A DNA stretch of 64,000 bases, from the NCBI GenBank assembly GCA_035495435.1, contig DATJFV010000068.1:17431-81430 (forward strand), read 5' to 3'. The stretch's first letter is position 1. Every line of letters starts with the position of its first letter. The position numbers and the translations under genes are program-made. The notes beneath the pieces are model-generated. The model was not told where the DNA came from. It ran no database searches and worked only from the letters and a program-made list of their open reading frames with translations. This document shows positions 46,384 through 54,665 of the stretch, one piece after another. This stretch comes from JBDSKH01 sp035495435. Its GTDB lineage: Bacteria; Actinomycetota; Actinomycetes; Actinomycetales; Microbacteriaceae.

Positions 46384-47154
46384 ATGACCCACGCGATCGG
46401 CATCGACATCGGCGGAACCGGCATCAAAGGGGCCGTGGTGGATGTGGAGACCGGGGAGCTGGTCGGCGAACGGGTCAAGGTCGCCACCCCGGAGGGCGGC
46501 GAACCGGACGACATCGTCGCCGCCGTGGTTGCGATGATCGACGGCTTCGGAGCCGCCGCCGACGGACTCCCGGTGGGGGTGTGCTTCCCTGCAGTGGTCA
46601 TCGGGGGAAAGACGATGTCGGCCGCGAACGTGTCGAAGAAGTGGATCGGGCTCGAGGCCGAGACGCTCTTCGAGAAGGCGCTCCAGCGCGACATCTTCTT
46701 CATCAACGATGCGGATGCCGCGGGCATCGCCGAGGTCCGCTTCGGCGCCGCGAAGGGCACGCGCGGTCTCGTGATCCTCACCACCCTCGGAACGGGGATC
46801 GGATCCGCGTTCCTGTACAACGGCACGCTGATCCCCAACACCGAACTGGGGCATATCGAGATCGGCGGCAAGGATGCCGAGAAGCGTGCCTCGTATGCGG
46901 CGAAGGAACGCAAGGGGCTCGACTGGAAAGGCTGGGCGAAGCGGCTGCAGACGTACTACCGCACCCTGGAGGCGCTGTTCTCCCCCACCCTGTTCGTCGT
47001 CGGCGGCGGCGTCTCGAAGAGCCACGAGGAGTTCCTGCCGCTGCTGAAACTCCACACCCCGATCGTGCCCGCCGCCCTGCGCAACAACGCCGGCATCCTG
47101 GGCGCGGCCGTGCTCGCCGCCGACCCGTCAGGGTTTGCGACCGGGAGCCGCTGA
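46384..47154 (+). CDS. ppgK: Polyphosphate glucokinase (ROK family)
   Basis: Phosphorylates glucose with polyphosphate or ATP, feeding glycolysis. 256 residues. The actin-like ATPase motifs are IGIDIGGTGIKGA, NDADAAG and TTLGTGIGSA, plus ELGHIEIGG; the internal RASYAAKERKGLDWK segment is typical of actinobacterial PPGK. The start at ATG 46384 after AGGATGGAG is preferred to an in-frame GTG at 46366 that overlaps the map stop. Its 3' end overlaps the convergent gene by 27 nt. Confidence 0.92.
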   Translation: MTHAIGIDIGGTGIKGAVVDVETGELVGERVKVATPEGGEPDDIVAAVVAMIDGFGAAADGLPVGVCFPAVVIGGKTMSAANVSKKWIGLEAETLFEKALQRDIFFINDADAAGIAEVRFGAAKGTRGLVILTTLGTGIGSAFLYNGTLIPNTELGHIEIGGKDAEKRASYAAKERKGLDWKGWAKRLQTYYRTLEALFSPTLFVVGGGVSKSHEEFLPLLKLHTPIVPAALRNNAGILGAAVLAADPSGFATGSR

Positions 47155-47580
47155 GGGAAAGCCGCCCGGGTCGGCGCTCGCGGCACGGCGGACGAAGTCC
47201 AGCCGCGCGGCACCCAGATCGTCACCGCGCCCGGTACCGGGCCAGACACGCTGGACGAACTCGCTCCAGGCGACCTCGTACGCCTGCGCACGGCCGGGCA
47301 TGACAGAGCGCAGCACCACGCTGACCAGAGCGAGCAGCAGTCCCGCGCTGCCGATCCACAGCTCGTTGCCACCGAGCGGATCCTGCCCGCGCACGGCACG
47401 CATGAACATCAGCGCCAGCGACATCGCGACAGCGCAGAGCCCGGCGATGAGCAGCAGGTCGAGAACGAACCGGTTGCGCAGACCCGCGCGCGCAGCCCGT
47501 GCCGCCTCGATGTCGAGCGGGTCGACACCGCGCTCGGCAAGTTCCTCAGCGACAGCGCGTGCGGTGGACCAGTCAGCCAT
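47128..47580 (-). CDS. Small two-helix membrane protein
   Basis: 150 residues: a soluble helical N-terminus with an AAR-AR-GLRNRF segment, two membrane helices (about 38-60 and 75-92), and a soluble C-terminal tail. No family recognised. TACGCT stands 7 nt before the ATG, predicting a leaderless message. Its last 27 nt overlap the end of ppgK on the other strand. Confidence 0.65.
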   Translation of the reverse strand: MADWSTARAVAEELAERGVDPLDIEAARAARAGLRNRFVLDLLLIAGLCAVAMSLALMFMRAVRGQDPLGGNELWIGSAGLLLALVSVVLRSVMPGRAQAYEVAWSEFVQRVWPGTGRGDDLGAARLDFVRRAASADPGGFPSAAPGRKP

Positions 47581-47593
47581 GGCCCCCAGCGTA
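47581..47593 (-). promoter_or_regulatory. -10 element and leaderless start of the small membrane protein gene
   Basis: TACGCT (47593-47588), 7 nt, ATG at 47580. Confidence 0.45.
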
Positions 47594-47598
47594 ACGAC

Positions 47599-48693
47599 TC
47601 AGGTGCGCCGGAATTCGACCGCCACCGGGCACTCGAACGAGGCACCAGCGAACCGGCCGACGCGGTTCATGTACGCGATGACCTGCTGGTACGCGATGCC
47701 CAGCGTGGTCTCGGTGTACGGGATTCCTTCGCGCACGCAGGCCTCGCGCACCATGCGGCGCGCGGTGGCCAGATGCGGCCGGGCCATGCTGGGGAACAGG
47801 TGATGCTCGACCTGGTGGTTGAGGCCGCCCATCAGGATGGTCATCGCACGACCGCCGCGGATGTTGCGCGAGGTGCGCACCTGCTTGCTGAGGAAGTCCA
47901 TCTTCGTGCCGGCGGGGATCACCTCCATGCCGATGTGGTTCGGCGCGAACGACGCCCCCATGTAGATGCCGAACACCGCGAGCTGGACCCCCAGGAACGC
48001 GAAGGCCATGCCGAGCGGCAGTACCCAGAAGATTGGGCCGACCACGACCGCCATCCGCACGCCGATGAGCACGATCTCGAGCGTGCGGTTGTCGACCTTG
48101 CCCCGCCCGAACACGTGGGCGAAGGACTTGGCGTGGAGGTTGAGACCCTCGAAGACGAGGAGGGGGAGGAAGAACGCGCCCTGGTGGCGGGTGATGAATG
48201 CGCGCAGGCCGCGCGCGTCGGCGGCATCCTCTTCGATGAACGACACGGTGTCGACGTCAATGTCGGGGTCGCGGCCGATGGTGTTGGGGTTGGCATGGTG
48301 CCGCGTGTGCTTGTTCATCCACCACGAATAGCTGATGCCCACCAGGCCGGAAGCGAGGGTGCGACCGATGCGGTCGTTGGCCCGGCCCGACTCGAACACC
48401 TGACGGTGCGAGGCCTCATGCCCGAGAAAGGCGAACTGCGTGAAGATGAGGCCGAGGGCGGCCGCGATGAGCAGCTGGAACCACGAGTCGCCCAGCAGGA
48501 CGAACCCGGTGATCGCGCCCCCGAGCGCCACCAGCAGGCTCGCGAAGAGGCTGATGTAGAACCCGCGGGTGCGGGCCAGCAGGCCGGCGCGCTTCACATC
48601 GGACAGCAAGGACGAGAACGTGCTGATCGGGTTCGATCCGGGCGTGCGAGGCGTCGTCGGCCGAACTCGGCCGAGGGTGGTCGTAAGCGACAT
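47599..48693 (-). CDS. Membrane fatty acid desaturase
   Basis: 364-residue di-iron acyl-lipid or acyl-CoA desaturase. Three histidine boxes are visible: GHEASH, WMNKHTRHHANPN and NHQVEHHLFPSM, with four predicted membrane helices around them. It introduces double bonds into membrane fatty acids, often in response to cold; a cold-shock gene lies just upstream on the opposite strand. Start at ATG 48693; an in-frame GTG ten codons earlier is an alternative. An SOS-box-like 16-mer stands immediately upstream of the chosen ATG. Confidence 0.88.
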   Translation of the reverse strand: MSLTTTLGRVRPTTPRTPGSNPISTFSSLLSDVKRAGLLARTRGFYISLFASLLVALGGAITGFVLLGDSWFQLLIAAALGLIFTQFAFLGHEASHRQVFESGRANDRIGRTLASGLVGISYSWWMNKHTRHHANPNTIGRDPDIDVDTVSFIEEDAADARGLRAFITRHQGAFFLPLLVFEGLNLHAKSFAHVFGRGKVDNRTLEIVLIGVRMAVVVGPIFWVLPLGMAFAFLGVQLAVFGIYMGASFAPNHIGMEVIPAGTKMDFLSKQVRTSRNIRGGRAMTILMGGLNHQVEHHLFPSMARPHLATARRMVREACVREGIPYTETTLGIAYQQVIAYMNRVGRFAGASFECPVAVEFRRT

Positions 48694-48701
48694 GGCTGCT
48701 T

Positions 48702-48721
48702 TCGAAGTCGGGTTCGACTTC
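48702..48721. promoter_or_regulatory. LexA-box-like dyad upstream of the desaturase
   Basis: 48702-48717 reads TCGAAG-TCGG-GTTCGA, one mismatch from the actinobacterial SOS box TCGAAC-N4-GTTCGA. It also lies within a wider inverted repeat GAAGTCG/CGACTTC (48704-48721) that could form a 7-bp hairpin in the leader. Confidence 0.35.
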
Positions 48722-48723
48722 AC

Positions 48724-49020
48724 AGCCGGCGGGTGGGCGGGAGTCGCCCGAGATGCCTCACTGTATCGCGCAACGCTCCCGGGAGCCTGGGAAACCGGCG
48801 GGCACGCCGAACTCCAAATGTTTCGGTTCGGTGAAATTTGACGTCACAGGGTCTCAGCCGGCCCCCTGGTGCACTACGGTTGGCGCCAGTTGTTGTGTCA
48901 CGCCTGTGAAGTGACGTCGATGTCCACCGCCGGTGGCTGTCGCCTGATCGGACAAGCGAGTTCTGATGCACGACGATCCGCTCCGAACGACGGAGCGGCG
49001 CATTACAGAAAGCAGCAGGA
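48724..49020. other. Intergenic region between desaturase and cold-shock gene
   Basis: 297 nt without a gene, holding the divergent promoters. An AT-richer patch at 48815-48845 includes TTGACG (48838-48843); TACGGT at 48875-48880 could be a -10. The last 140 nt would form the long untranslated leader typical of cold-shock mRNAs. The AGCAGGA just before 49021 is the ribosome-binding site. No -10/-35 pair could be fixed with confidence. Confidence 0.4.
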
Positions 49021-49224
49021 ATGCCCACTGGTACCGTCAAGTGGTTCAACGCCGAAAAGGGTTTCGGCTTCATCACCCCCGACGACGGATCTCAGGATCT
49101 GTTCGCCCACTACTCGGCCATCGAGTCCTCCGGTTACCGCAGCCTTGAAGAGGGCCAGCGGGTGGAGTTCGAGGTGACCCAGGGCCAGAAGGGCCCCCAG
49201 GCAGCCTCCATCAAGAGCGTCTGA
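49021..49224 (+). CDS. Cold-shock protein (CspA family)
   Basis: 67-residue single-stranded nucleic-acid chaperone. RNP1 (KGFGFI) and RNP2 (DLFAHY) are present in the standard five-strand OB fold, starting GTVKWFNAEKG. It is followed by a strong terminator, and the neighbouring desaturase would also serve cold adaptation. Confidence 0.96.
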   Translation: MPTGTVKWFNAEKGFGFITPDDGSQDLFAHYSAIESSGYRSLEEGQRVEFEVTQGQKGPQAASIKSV

Positions 49225-49239
49225 CCCAAAACCTTCACG

Positions 49240-49273
49240 GAAGCGCCCCGTCCCATTCGGGAGGGGCGCTTTC
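49240..49273. terminator. Terminator shared by the cold-shock gene and rnpB
   Basis: Stem arms AAGCGCCCC (49241-49249) and GGGGCGCTT (49263-49271), with inner CCC/GGG extension and a short T tail. Lying between convergent transcripts, it can stop both. Confidence 0.8.
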
Positions 49274-49292
49274 GCGTGTGCCGCACTCGTGT

Positions 49293-49660
49293 GGGCAGAT
49301 GGGCCGGCCGATACGCCGGGTTCTGTACGGACGAATCCGTGACGGCCATCTATCTAGGAGCTGCGTTACCGCAGCCCTCGAGCGGTCTACCCGGCACCGA
49401 GACGAGCAGCCTCATGAGTGCCTGTCTGACCTTGCTCCGGACGAGGTTTACCCAGCGAGCCCGATCACTCGGGCCCCTGGTGGTCTCTTACACCACCGTT
49501 TCACCCTTACCCCGGGCCGAAGCCCGTGGCGGTCTGCTCTCTGTTGCACTTTCTCGCGGGTTGCCCCGGGTGGGTGTTACCCACCGCCCTGCTCTGCGGA
49601 GCCCGGACGTTCCTCGTCATCCACGAGTGGATGCCGCGACCGTCTGGCCGGCCCATCTGC
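49293..49660 (-). ncRNA. rnpB: RNase P RNA (bacterial type A)
   Basis: The catalytic RNA of RNase P, which matures tRNA 5' ends. On the minus strand the conserved CR-I element reads GAGGAACGTCCGGGCTCC, and the 3' part has ACAGAACCCGGCGTATCGG. The 5' AGATGGGCCGGCC pairs with the 3' GGCCGGCCCATCT, closing the P1 helix, which sets the ends to within a few bases. A -10 TACCCT (49670-49665) lies 6-7 nt before the 5' end. Openings in all frames here are not coding. Confidence 0.96.
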
Positions 49661-49674
49661 GTCCAGGGTAGCGG

Positions 49675-50100
49675 TCAGTCGCGCTCGAACGAGATCTTCT
49701 TGTCCATCGCCTCGTTCGCCAGCCGGTCGGCCCGGGAGTTCTCGGCGCGCGGAATCCACTCGAACGACACCGGCGTGCCGGTGAGCACCTCGCGCGCCTC
49801 GGCGGCCAGGTCGGCCATGGCCGAGTGCTTGATCTTCCATCGGCCCGACATCTGCTCGACCACCAGCTTGGAGTCCATGCGCACGTGAAGCACCGCGTGC
49901 GGGTCGATCTCGATCGCCTTGCGGACGCCGGCGATCATCCCGCTGTACTCCGCCACGTTGTTCGTCGTGATCCCGCAGAAGACACCCAGCTCGGCGAGCA
50001 CCTCGCCGGTGGCCGAGTCGATGACGAGCGAACCACCCGCCGCGACTCCGGGATTGCCCCGAGACCCCCCGTCCGCCTCGACGATGAGTTCGCGTGTCAC
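49675..50100 (-). CDS. Ribonuclease HI-family protein
   Basis: 141 residues, short RNase HI fold degrading RNA in RNA-DNA hybrids. The four acidic catalytic residues are present: Asp10 (EADGGSRGNPG), Glu51 (NNVAEYSG), Asp76 (RMDSKLV) and Asp125 (ADRLANEAM). In many Actinobacteria this domain is fused to a CobC-like phosphatase; here it stands alone. It starts with GTG at 50100, overlapping the upstream stop by GTGA. Confidence 0.92.
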   Translation of the reverse strand: MTRELIVEADGGSRGNPGVAAGGSLVIDSATGEVLAELGVFCGITTNNVAEYSGMIAGVRKAIEIDPHAVLHVRMDSKLVVEQMSGRWKIKHSAMADLAAEAREVLTGTPVSFEWIPRAENSRADRLANEAMDKKISFERD

Positions 50101-50837
50101 AGCCCGGACTCCCCGGTCCGCACGAGGATCGCGTTGGAATCGGGGCACAGCAGCACGTCGTACGCGGATGCTGCGCGCACGACCGCCATGTCGGAGGAAT
50201 TCAGGGCCACGCCGCTGGCGAGGGACACGCCGCCGCGCAGAAGAGATGCCCCGACGCCGTACCGTGCCCGTTGCTTCTCGTAGAGGGCGAGCAGGTCATC
50301 AGGGATGCGACCGGCCAGGGCGACGCGCTGTCCGGCGACCTGGGCGCGCTCCGTCTCGAGACCGGCGAGTGCCGTGTCGCGTGCCGTCTGCGCATCGGCG
50401 ATGCGCTGGTCGAGGGACTCCAGCTCGGCGCGACCCGCGCTGAGGGTCTGCTCGCGCTCCTCGGCGCTTTCCATGACGGCCAGCTCGATGTCTTCCAGAT
50501 CGCTCTTGCGCCGCGCCAGGGCCGCCAGTTCCTGTTCGAGCGCCGCGACGTCCTTCACGGAGGAGCTCGCCTGAAGGCGCTCAGTGTCTCGCGCGATCCG
50601 AGCGTCCACGACGGCGACGTCGGCCTCGGTGCGCTTCAGTTCGGCCTGCGCGTCTTCCCAGGCGCCGAGCTGTTCGGCGACGATCCGCTGCTGCTGCTCC
50701 CGCTCGGCTGTCAGCGTGACGAGCGCCGCCGCTTCGGGCAGAGACGCGGCGCGGTGCCCGAGCTGCTGGAGCCGGGTGTCGAGCGCCTGCAGCTCGAGCA
50801 GGAGCGCCTGGTCGGCGGGGTCGGCCTGGAGGGGCAT
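50097..50837 (-). CDS. Coiled-coil protein of the zf-RING_7 family with a degenerate zinc ribbon
   Basis: 246 residues, long antiparallel coiled coil (about 10-175) followed by the region that normally forms a C4 zinc ribbon ending ILVRT. Here the ending NAILVRTGESGL is kept, but the four ribbon cysteines are gone: only one Cys (LLCPDS) remains, and LRGGVSLASG replaces the C-x2-C half. Relatives are annotated as nucleic-acid-binding Zn-ribbon proteins and lie between Nif3 and RNase HI genes, as here. A structural role for the coiled coil is likely; metal binding is not. Confidence 0.85.
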   Translation of the reverse strand: MPLQADPADQALLLELQALDTRLQQLGHRAASLPEAAALVTLTAEREQQQRIVAEQLGAWEDAQAELKRTEADVAVVDARIARDTERLQASSSVKDVAALEQELAALARRKSDLEDIELAVMESAEEREQTLSAGRAELESLDQRIADAQTARDTALAGLETERAQVAGQRVALAGRIPDDLLALYEKQRARYGVGASLLRGGVSLASGVALNSSDMAVVRAASAYDVLLCPDSNAILVRTGESGL

Positions 50838-50860
50838 TCAGTGCATCCTTCGGTGGAGGG

Positions 50861-51679
50861 TCATTGCAGGATCGCGAAGTCCCACGGGTCGGTGCGCAGT
50901 TCGCTGACGGTCACGGTGACCCCCGGCAGGGCGTCGCGCATCTGCTGCGCGGCGGTCTCCAGCCAGAGCCATTCGCTGGCCCAGTGCGACACATCGATCA
51001 GCGCCGGCCCGCCTGACACCCGCGCGTTCTCGATGGCCTCGGAGGCGGGGTGGTGGCGCAGGTCGCTCGTGATGTAGACATCGGCAGCCTGCACTTCCGG
51101 GTGCGACAGGTAGGCGTCGCCGGCACCCGCGCACAGCGCGATCGTGCGAACCGGGCGGTCGTACTCCCCCGCGACGCGAACCCCGGATGCCGTGGCCGGC
51201 AACAGGGCGGCGAGGGTGCGTGCGAGGGCACCGAGAGCGACGGGTTCGGCGAGGGTGCCCACCCGACCGATGCCCTGGGCAGGGTCGCTCGTCGGCGAGA
51301 TCGGCCGCGTGGCGGTCAATCCCAGCCGCTCAGCGAGAACCGCCGACGTCCCGCGTCCGACGATGTCGGCGTTGGTGTGCGCGGCGACCAGTGCGCAGCC
51401 GCCGCGGATGAGCCGGGCGATCACCGCGCCCTTGTACCGGTCTTCCGCGACGCTCGTGACACCGCGCAGCAGAAGAGGATGGTGCACCAGCAGAAGCTGC
51501 GCGCCGAGCCCGACCGCCTCATCCGCCGTATCGAGCACCGCGTCCACCGCGAGGTGGATGCGATTCACCGGCGCGTGCGGATCGCCCGAGAGCAGCCCCG
51601 GCGCATCCCACGACTCCGCCTCACTGAGCGGCCAGAGCGCGGTGATGGCAGCGTTCGCGTCGGCCAGGGTCGAGGTCAC
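50861..51679 (-). CDS. Nif3-like dinuclear metal-centre protein
   Basis: 272 residues of the Nif3/YbgI/DUF34 family, hexameric with two metal ions, related to GTP cyclohydrolase I type 2; activity uncertain. Metal ligands are visible in LLVHHPLL, AAHTNAD and the C-terminal DVSHWASEW. It starts with GTG at 51679, 6 nt after TAGACT, predicting a leaderless transcript that includes the coiled-coil and RNase HI genes downstream. Confidence 0.92.
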   Translation of the reverse strand: MTSTLADANAAITALWPLSEAESWDAPGLLSGDPHAPVNRIHLAVDAVLDTADEAVGLGAQLLLVHHPLLLRGVTSVAEDRYKGAVIARLIRGGCALVAAHTNADIVGRGTSAVLAERLGLTATRPISPTSDPAQGIGRVGTLAEPVALGALARTLAALLPATASGVRVAGEYDRPVRTIALCAGAGDAYLSHPEVQAADVYITSDLRHHPASEAIENARVSGGPALIDVSHWASEWLWLETAAQQMRDALPGVTVTVSELRTDPWDFAILQ

Positions 51680-51691
51680 CGCTCCAGTCTA
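51680..51691 (-). promoter_or_regulatory. -10 element and leaderless GTG start of the Nif3-like operon
   Basis: TAGACT (51691-51686), 6 nt, GTG at 51679; overlaps the stop codon of the upstream transporter gene. Confidence 0.5.
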
Positions 51692-54652
51692 GGAGGGGGC
51701 TCCGCCGCTGGGCGGCGGCATGGGGACCGAGCCCGTGGGCCGTGGCACCGACCCGGTCTGGCGCGGCACAGAGCCGGTCTGGCGCGGAATGGACCCCGTC
51801 TGGCGCGGAATCGGGCCCGTGTGCTCGAGGTACAGCGAATCGCGCTCCTGTTTGCGGATCGCAGGAATCGCCGTCGCGAGCGGCACGATGATGCCCAGCA
51901 CCAGCGCGACCAGGACGCCGGCGTCGCTCGTCGCGATCGGATCCTCGGAAGCCACGCCGAGCAGCGGGAAGAGGTACCCCTGCCAGGTGAGCCCCGGGAA
52001 GGTGGCCGAGCTGAGCCCAAAACCGATCACGGTGATCACGATGAAGCCGATCAGGTTCGCGACGCGCACCTGCGGGTACACCCCGCCGGGACTCAGAAGC
52101 GAGGGCGAGTCGAACCGGCGGGTGCGGATCATCATCTCGGCCGAGAAGATGCCGGCCCACGCGGCCACCGGCACTGCCAGTGTCGTGGCGAGGTCGCGGG
52201 CGATCGTGAAGGCGTCCGCGGCCAGGACGACAAGCGCGGCCGCCAGCACCGCGACCAGCACGGAGGACAGGATCGTGGTGACGTGGCGCCGTGCTCTCAG
52301 CCCCACGGCCTGCAGCGCGAACCCGCCGGAGTAGATCGCCAGCACGATGCTGGACAGCAGGCCGAGTCCGGCCGCGGCGAGCAGCGGTGCGGGGTACCAC
52401 AGCGGCAGCAAGCGCGCGAGGGTCGGCAGCGGTGAGGTCGACAGCCCGGTTGCGAGCACCGGATCGGATGCCGCGAGCATGGCGCCCCAGACGATCAGGG
52501 CGAACGGCGGCAAGGTCGCACCCACGGTCGCCCAGAGCATCGTCTGGGCGCCGGAACTCGCCGTGCGCTGGTAGCGCGCCACATCGGAGCTGCTCTGCAC
52601 CCACGCCAGACCCACGAAGCTGAAGACGACCACGGCGCCCCCGAGAACCAGGGTCCACGGCCCGTCCGCGACGCCGAGCGCCGCCCCCAGGTCGAGCCGG
52701 GGCAGGGTGAGGTAGATCAGGCCGGCGACCAGCAGGCCGCTCAGGATGCTGAGGATCAGCTGCAGGCGCGCAACGAAGCCGTAGCCGAAGAGCGCGATGA
52801 CGCCCGCGATGATGAAACCCAGCCCGAGCACGACGAACGTCCACACGGTCTCGCCGAGCCCCGCATCCAGGCCGGCGAAGACCAGCAGCCTGGCGGCTGA
52901 CACCGCGAGCAGCCAGAGAAGCACCGCGCCCCAGAACACGCGGGTCAGCACCGCGAGGATCGCCGGCAGGATATTGCCGATGTGCCCGAAGGTGGCACGC
53001 GACACCACCATGGTGGGCTGACCGCTCCACTTGCCGGCCAGTGTGCCGAGACCCAGCGGCAGGAAAGAGAGCGCCACACCGGCAAGGGTCGCCACGATCG
53101 CCTGCCGCAGGCTCATGCCGAGGGCGAGGAGCACCGCGCCGATGGCAACGCTCAGCACCGAGGAGTTGGTGGCGAACCAGAGCCAGAACAGGCGGGCGGC
53201 GCGACCTGCCCGGAGGTCGAGGGCGGTCGGCTCCGCACCCGCGTCCTCGATGACGAAGACGGGATGGTTCTCGGGGCGCTGGTCGATCAGGCCCGGCTGG
53301 TTGTCGGCGACGCGCTGCGTCGGGACCGGCTGCGACGGGAAGGCTCCCGCGGCCGCGTCGGCGACGGGCGGCGCGCCGAAAATGCGGTCGATGTCGTCGA
53401 CGACGTCGTCATCGCGGTCGAGGGACGCAGGCTCGGTCGCGCCGAGTGCCGCCGCCGCATCGGGCGAGGGAGGAGCCGGTGCCGGCACCGGGGTTCCGTA
53501 CTCGCCGCCGAACTCGTTCGGCGAAATCGGAGGGGGCGGGAGTGTTCCCGCGTCCGCAGGAGTTGCGGCGAACGGTGGGACGGAGGCGGGCGGTGCCACC
53601 GGTGCCGCACCGAACGCGGGAGCAGACCCGGCGGGCACCGTCGGCACGTTGGGGTCGTAGGGCGGCAGCGGCGCGGCCTGCTGGCCGATCGGCGGCGGGA
53701 GCCCCTGCACATCCTCGAGACGCACCTCGCGCACCGGAGGCAACACGGTCGGCGCGACGTAGGTTGCACCCTCGGTGGGAGGGACGACCGGAGGGGACGG
53801 CGGGGGTCCGGATGCGACGAACGGCTCGACGACGGGCGGCTCGACGAGGGGTGGCGGACCCGGAACGGGCGCGGGGGCGTACGACGGCGGCTCGGGCGCA
53901 GACGGCGGAGCGGGTGCCGGGCCGGGGGGTGGAGGCGGGAAACCCGGCGGCTCGGGAGCGGCAGGCGGTTCGGGAGCCTCGGCAGGCTGGGGAGCCTCGG
54001 CCGGCTCGCGAGACTCCGGCTGCGTGGGGGCGGGCCCGGTGAACGGGGCGTAGGGAGCAGGGAACACGTGCCCGGGTGCCGGGTGGTCGAGAGCCGGCTC
54101 CCAGGCGGGAGCAGCAGTCGGTGCGCCAGGCGCCACGGGCTGCTCACCCGTATTGAGACCGCGACGCTCGAGCTCCTCCTCCAGACGCTGGATGGCATCC
54201 AGCGTGCTCGGTCCTGCGGACGCTGGCGGGCGCTCCTCGGGCACCGGGAACAACGGCACGGACTCCGGCGGTGCGGGCGGGACGACGTAGTCGGGGACCG
54301 GGGGCGCCGGGGGGACCACGTATTCCGGGACGTCGGGCGCCTCGTACTCGGTCTCGTACGCCGGGCTCTGCGGCGGTGCAGGAGCACTCGGCGCCACAGG
54401 AGAACTGAACGGTGCAGGCGCACTGGGCGGCACAGGAGCACTGGGCGGCACGGACACGTTGGATGGCGCAGCAGGGCTCGGCGGAATGATCGACACCGGC
54501 TGGGTGTAGGTCGCGATGTCGGCCTCGAGGGCTGCGGCGAGCGCATCGTCGTCGAATGCGGGAGGCGGACCAGACGGCGCCGGAGGGTACGCGCCGCGAC
54601 CATCCGGCGGGCCCGCCGGGGCGGCTCCGTCGTTCGGCGGCACGTCTGTCAT
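51689..54652 (-). CDS. NCS1-type purine-cytosine permease-like protein with long disordered tails
   Basis: 987 residues in three parts. Residues 1-485 are Pro/Ala-rich and disordered, with short repeats such as YVVPPAPP and VPPSAP and a predicted helix LDAIQRLEEELERRG. Residues about 490-945 are a twelve-helix transporter with the NCS1 start region (LGTLAGKWSGQPTMVVSRATFG). Residues 946-987 are a heptad-like tail repeating TGS-V/I-PRQ five times. NCS1 carriers are usually about 420-500 residues, so half of this protein is extra cytosolic sequence. Substrate unknown. A -10 TAGACT stands 7 nt before the ATG. Confidence 0.85.
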   Translation of the reverse strand: MTDVPPNDGAAPAGPPDGRGAYPPAPSGPPPAFDDDALAAALEADIATYTQPVSIIPPSPAAPSNVSVPPSAPVPPSAPAPFSSPVAPSAPAPPQSPAYETEYEAPDVPEYVVPPAPPVPDYVVPPAPPESVPLFPVPEERPPASAGPSTLDAIQRLEEELERRGLNTGEQPVAPGAPTAAPAWEPALDHPAPGHVFPAPYAPFTGPAPTQPESREPAEAPQPAEAPEPPAAPEPPGFPPPPPGPAPAPPSAPEPPSYAPAPVPGPPPLVEPPVVEPFVASGPPPSPPVVPPTEGATYVAPTVLPPVREVRLEDVQGLPPPIGQQAAPLPPYDPNVPTVPAGSAPAFGAAPVAPPASVPPFAATPADAGTLPPPPISPNEFGGEYGTPVPAPAPPSPDAAAALGATEPASLDRDDDVVDDIDRIFGAPPVADAAAGAFPSQPVPTQRVADNQPGLIDQRPENHPVFVIEDAGAEPTALDLRAGRAARLFWLWFATNSSVLSVAIGAVLLALGMSLRQAIVATLAGVALSFLPLGLGTLAGKWSGQPTMVVSRATFGHIGNILPAILAVLTRVFWGAVLLWLLAVSAARLLVFAGLDAGLGETVWTFVVLGLGFIIAGVIALFGYGFVARLQLILSILSGLLVAGLIYLTLPRLDLGAALGVADGPWTLVLGGAVVVFSFVGLAWVQSSSDVARYQRTASSGAQTMLWATVGATLPPFALIVWGAMLAASDPVLATGLSTSPLPTLARLLPLWYPAPLLAAAGLGLLSSIVLAIYSGGFALQAVGLRARRHVTTILSSVLVAVLAAALVVLAADAFTIARDLATTLAVPVAAWAGIFSAEMMIRTRRFDSPSLLSPGGVYPQVRVANLIGFIVITVIGFGLSSATFPGLTWQGYLFPLLGVASEDPIATSDAGVLVALVLGIIVPLATAIPAIRKQERDSLYLEHTGPIPRQTGSIPRQTGSVPRQTGSVPRPTGSVPMPPPSGGAPS

Positions 54653-54665
54653 GCCCAGGAGTCTA
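54653..54665 (-). promoter_or_regulatory. -10 element and leaderless start of the NCS1-like gene
   Basis: TAGACT (54665-54660), 7 nt, ATG at 54652; overlaps the stop codon of the EamA gene. Confidence 0.45.

Noticed and set aside
49276..49888. Several open frames of 120-170 codons
   Set aside because: They lie across RNase P RNA and RNase HI; no protein similarity.
51720..51830. Tandem repeat of about 21 bp
   Set aside because: Codes for the TGSVPRQ tail repeats of the NCS1-like protein; reported as a protein feature, not as a DNA element.
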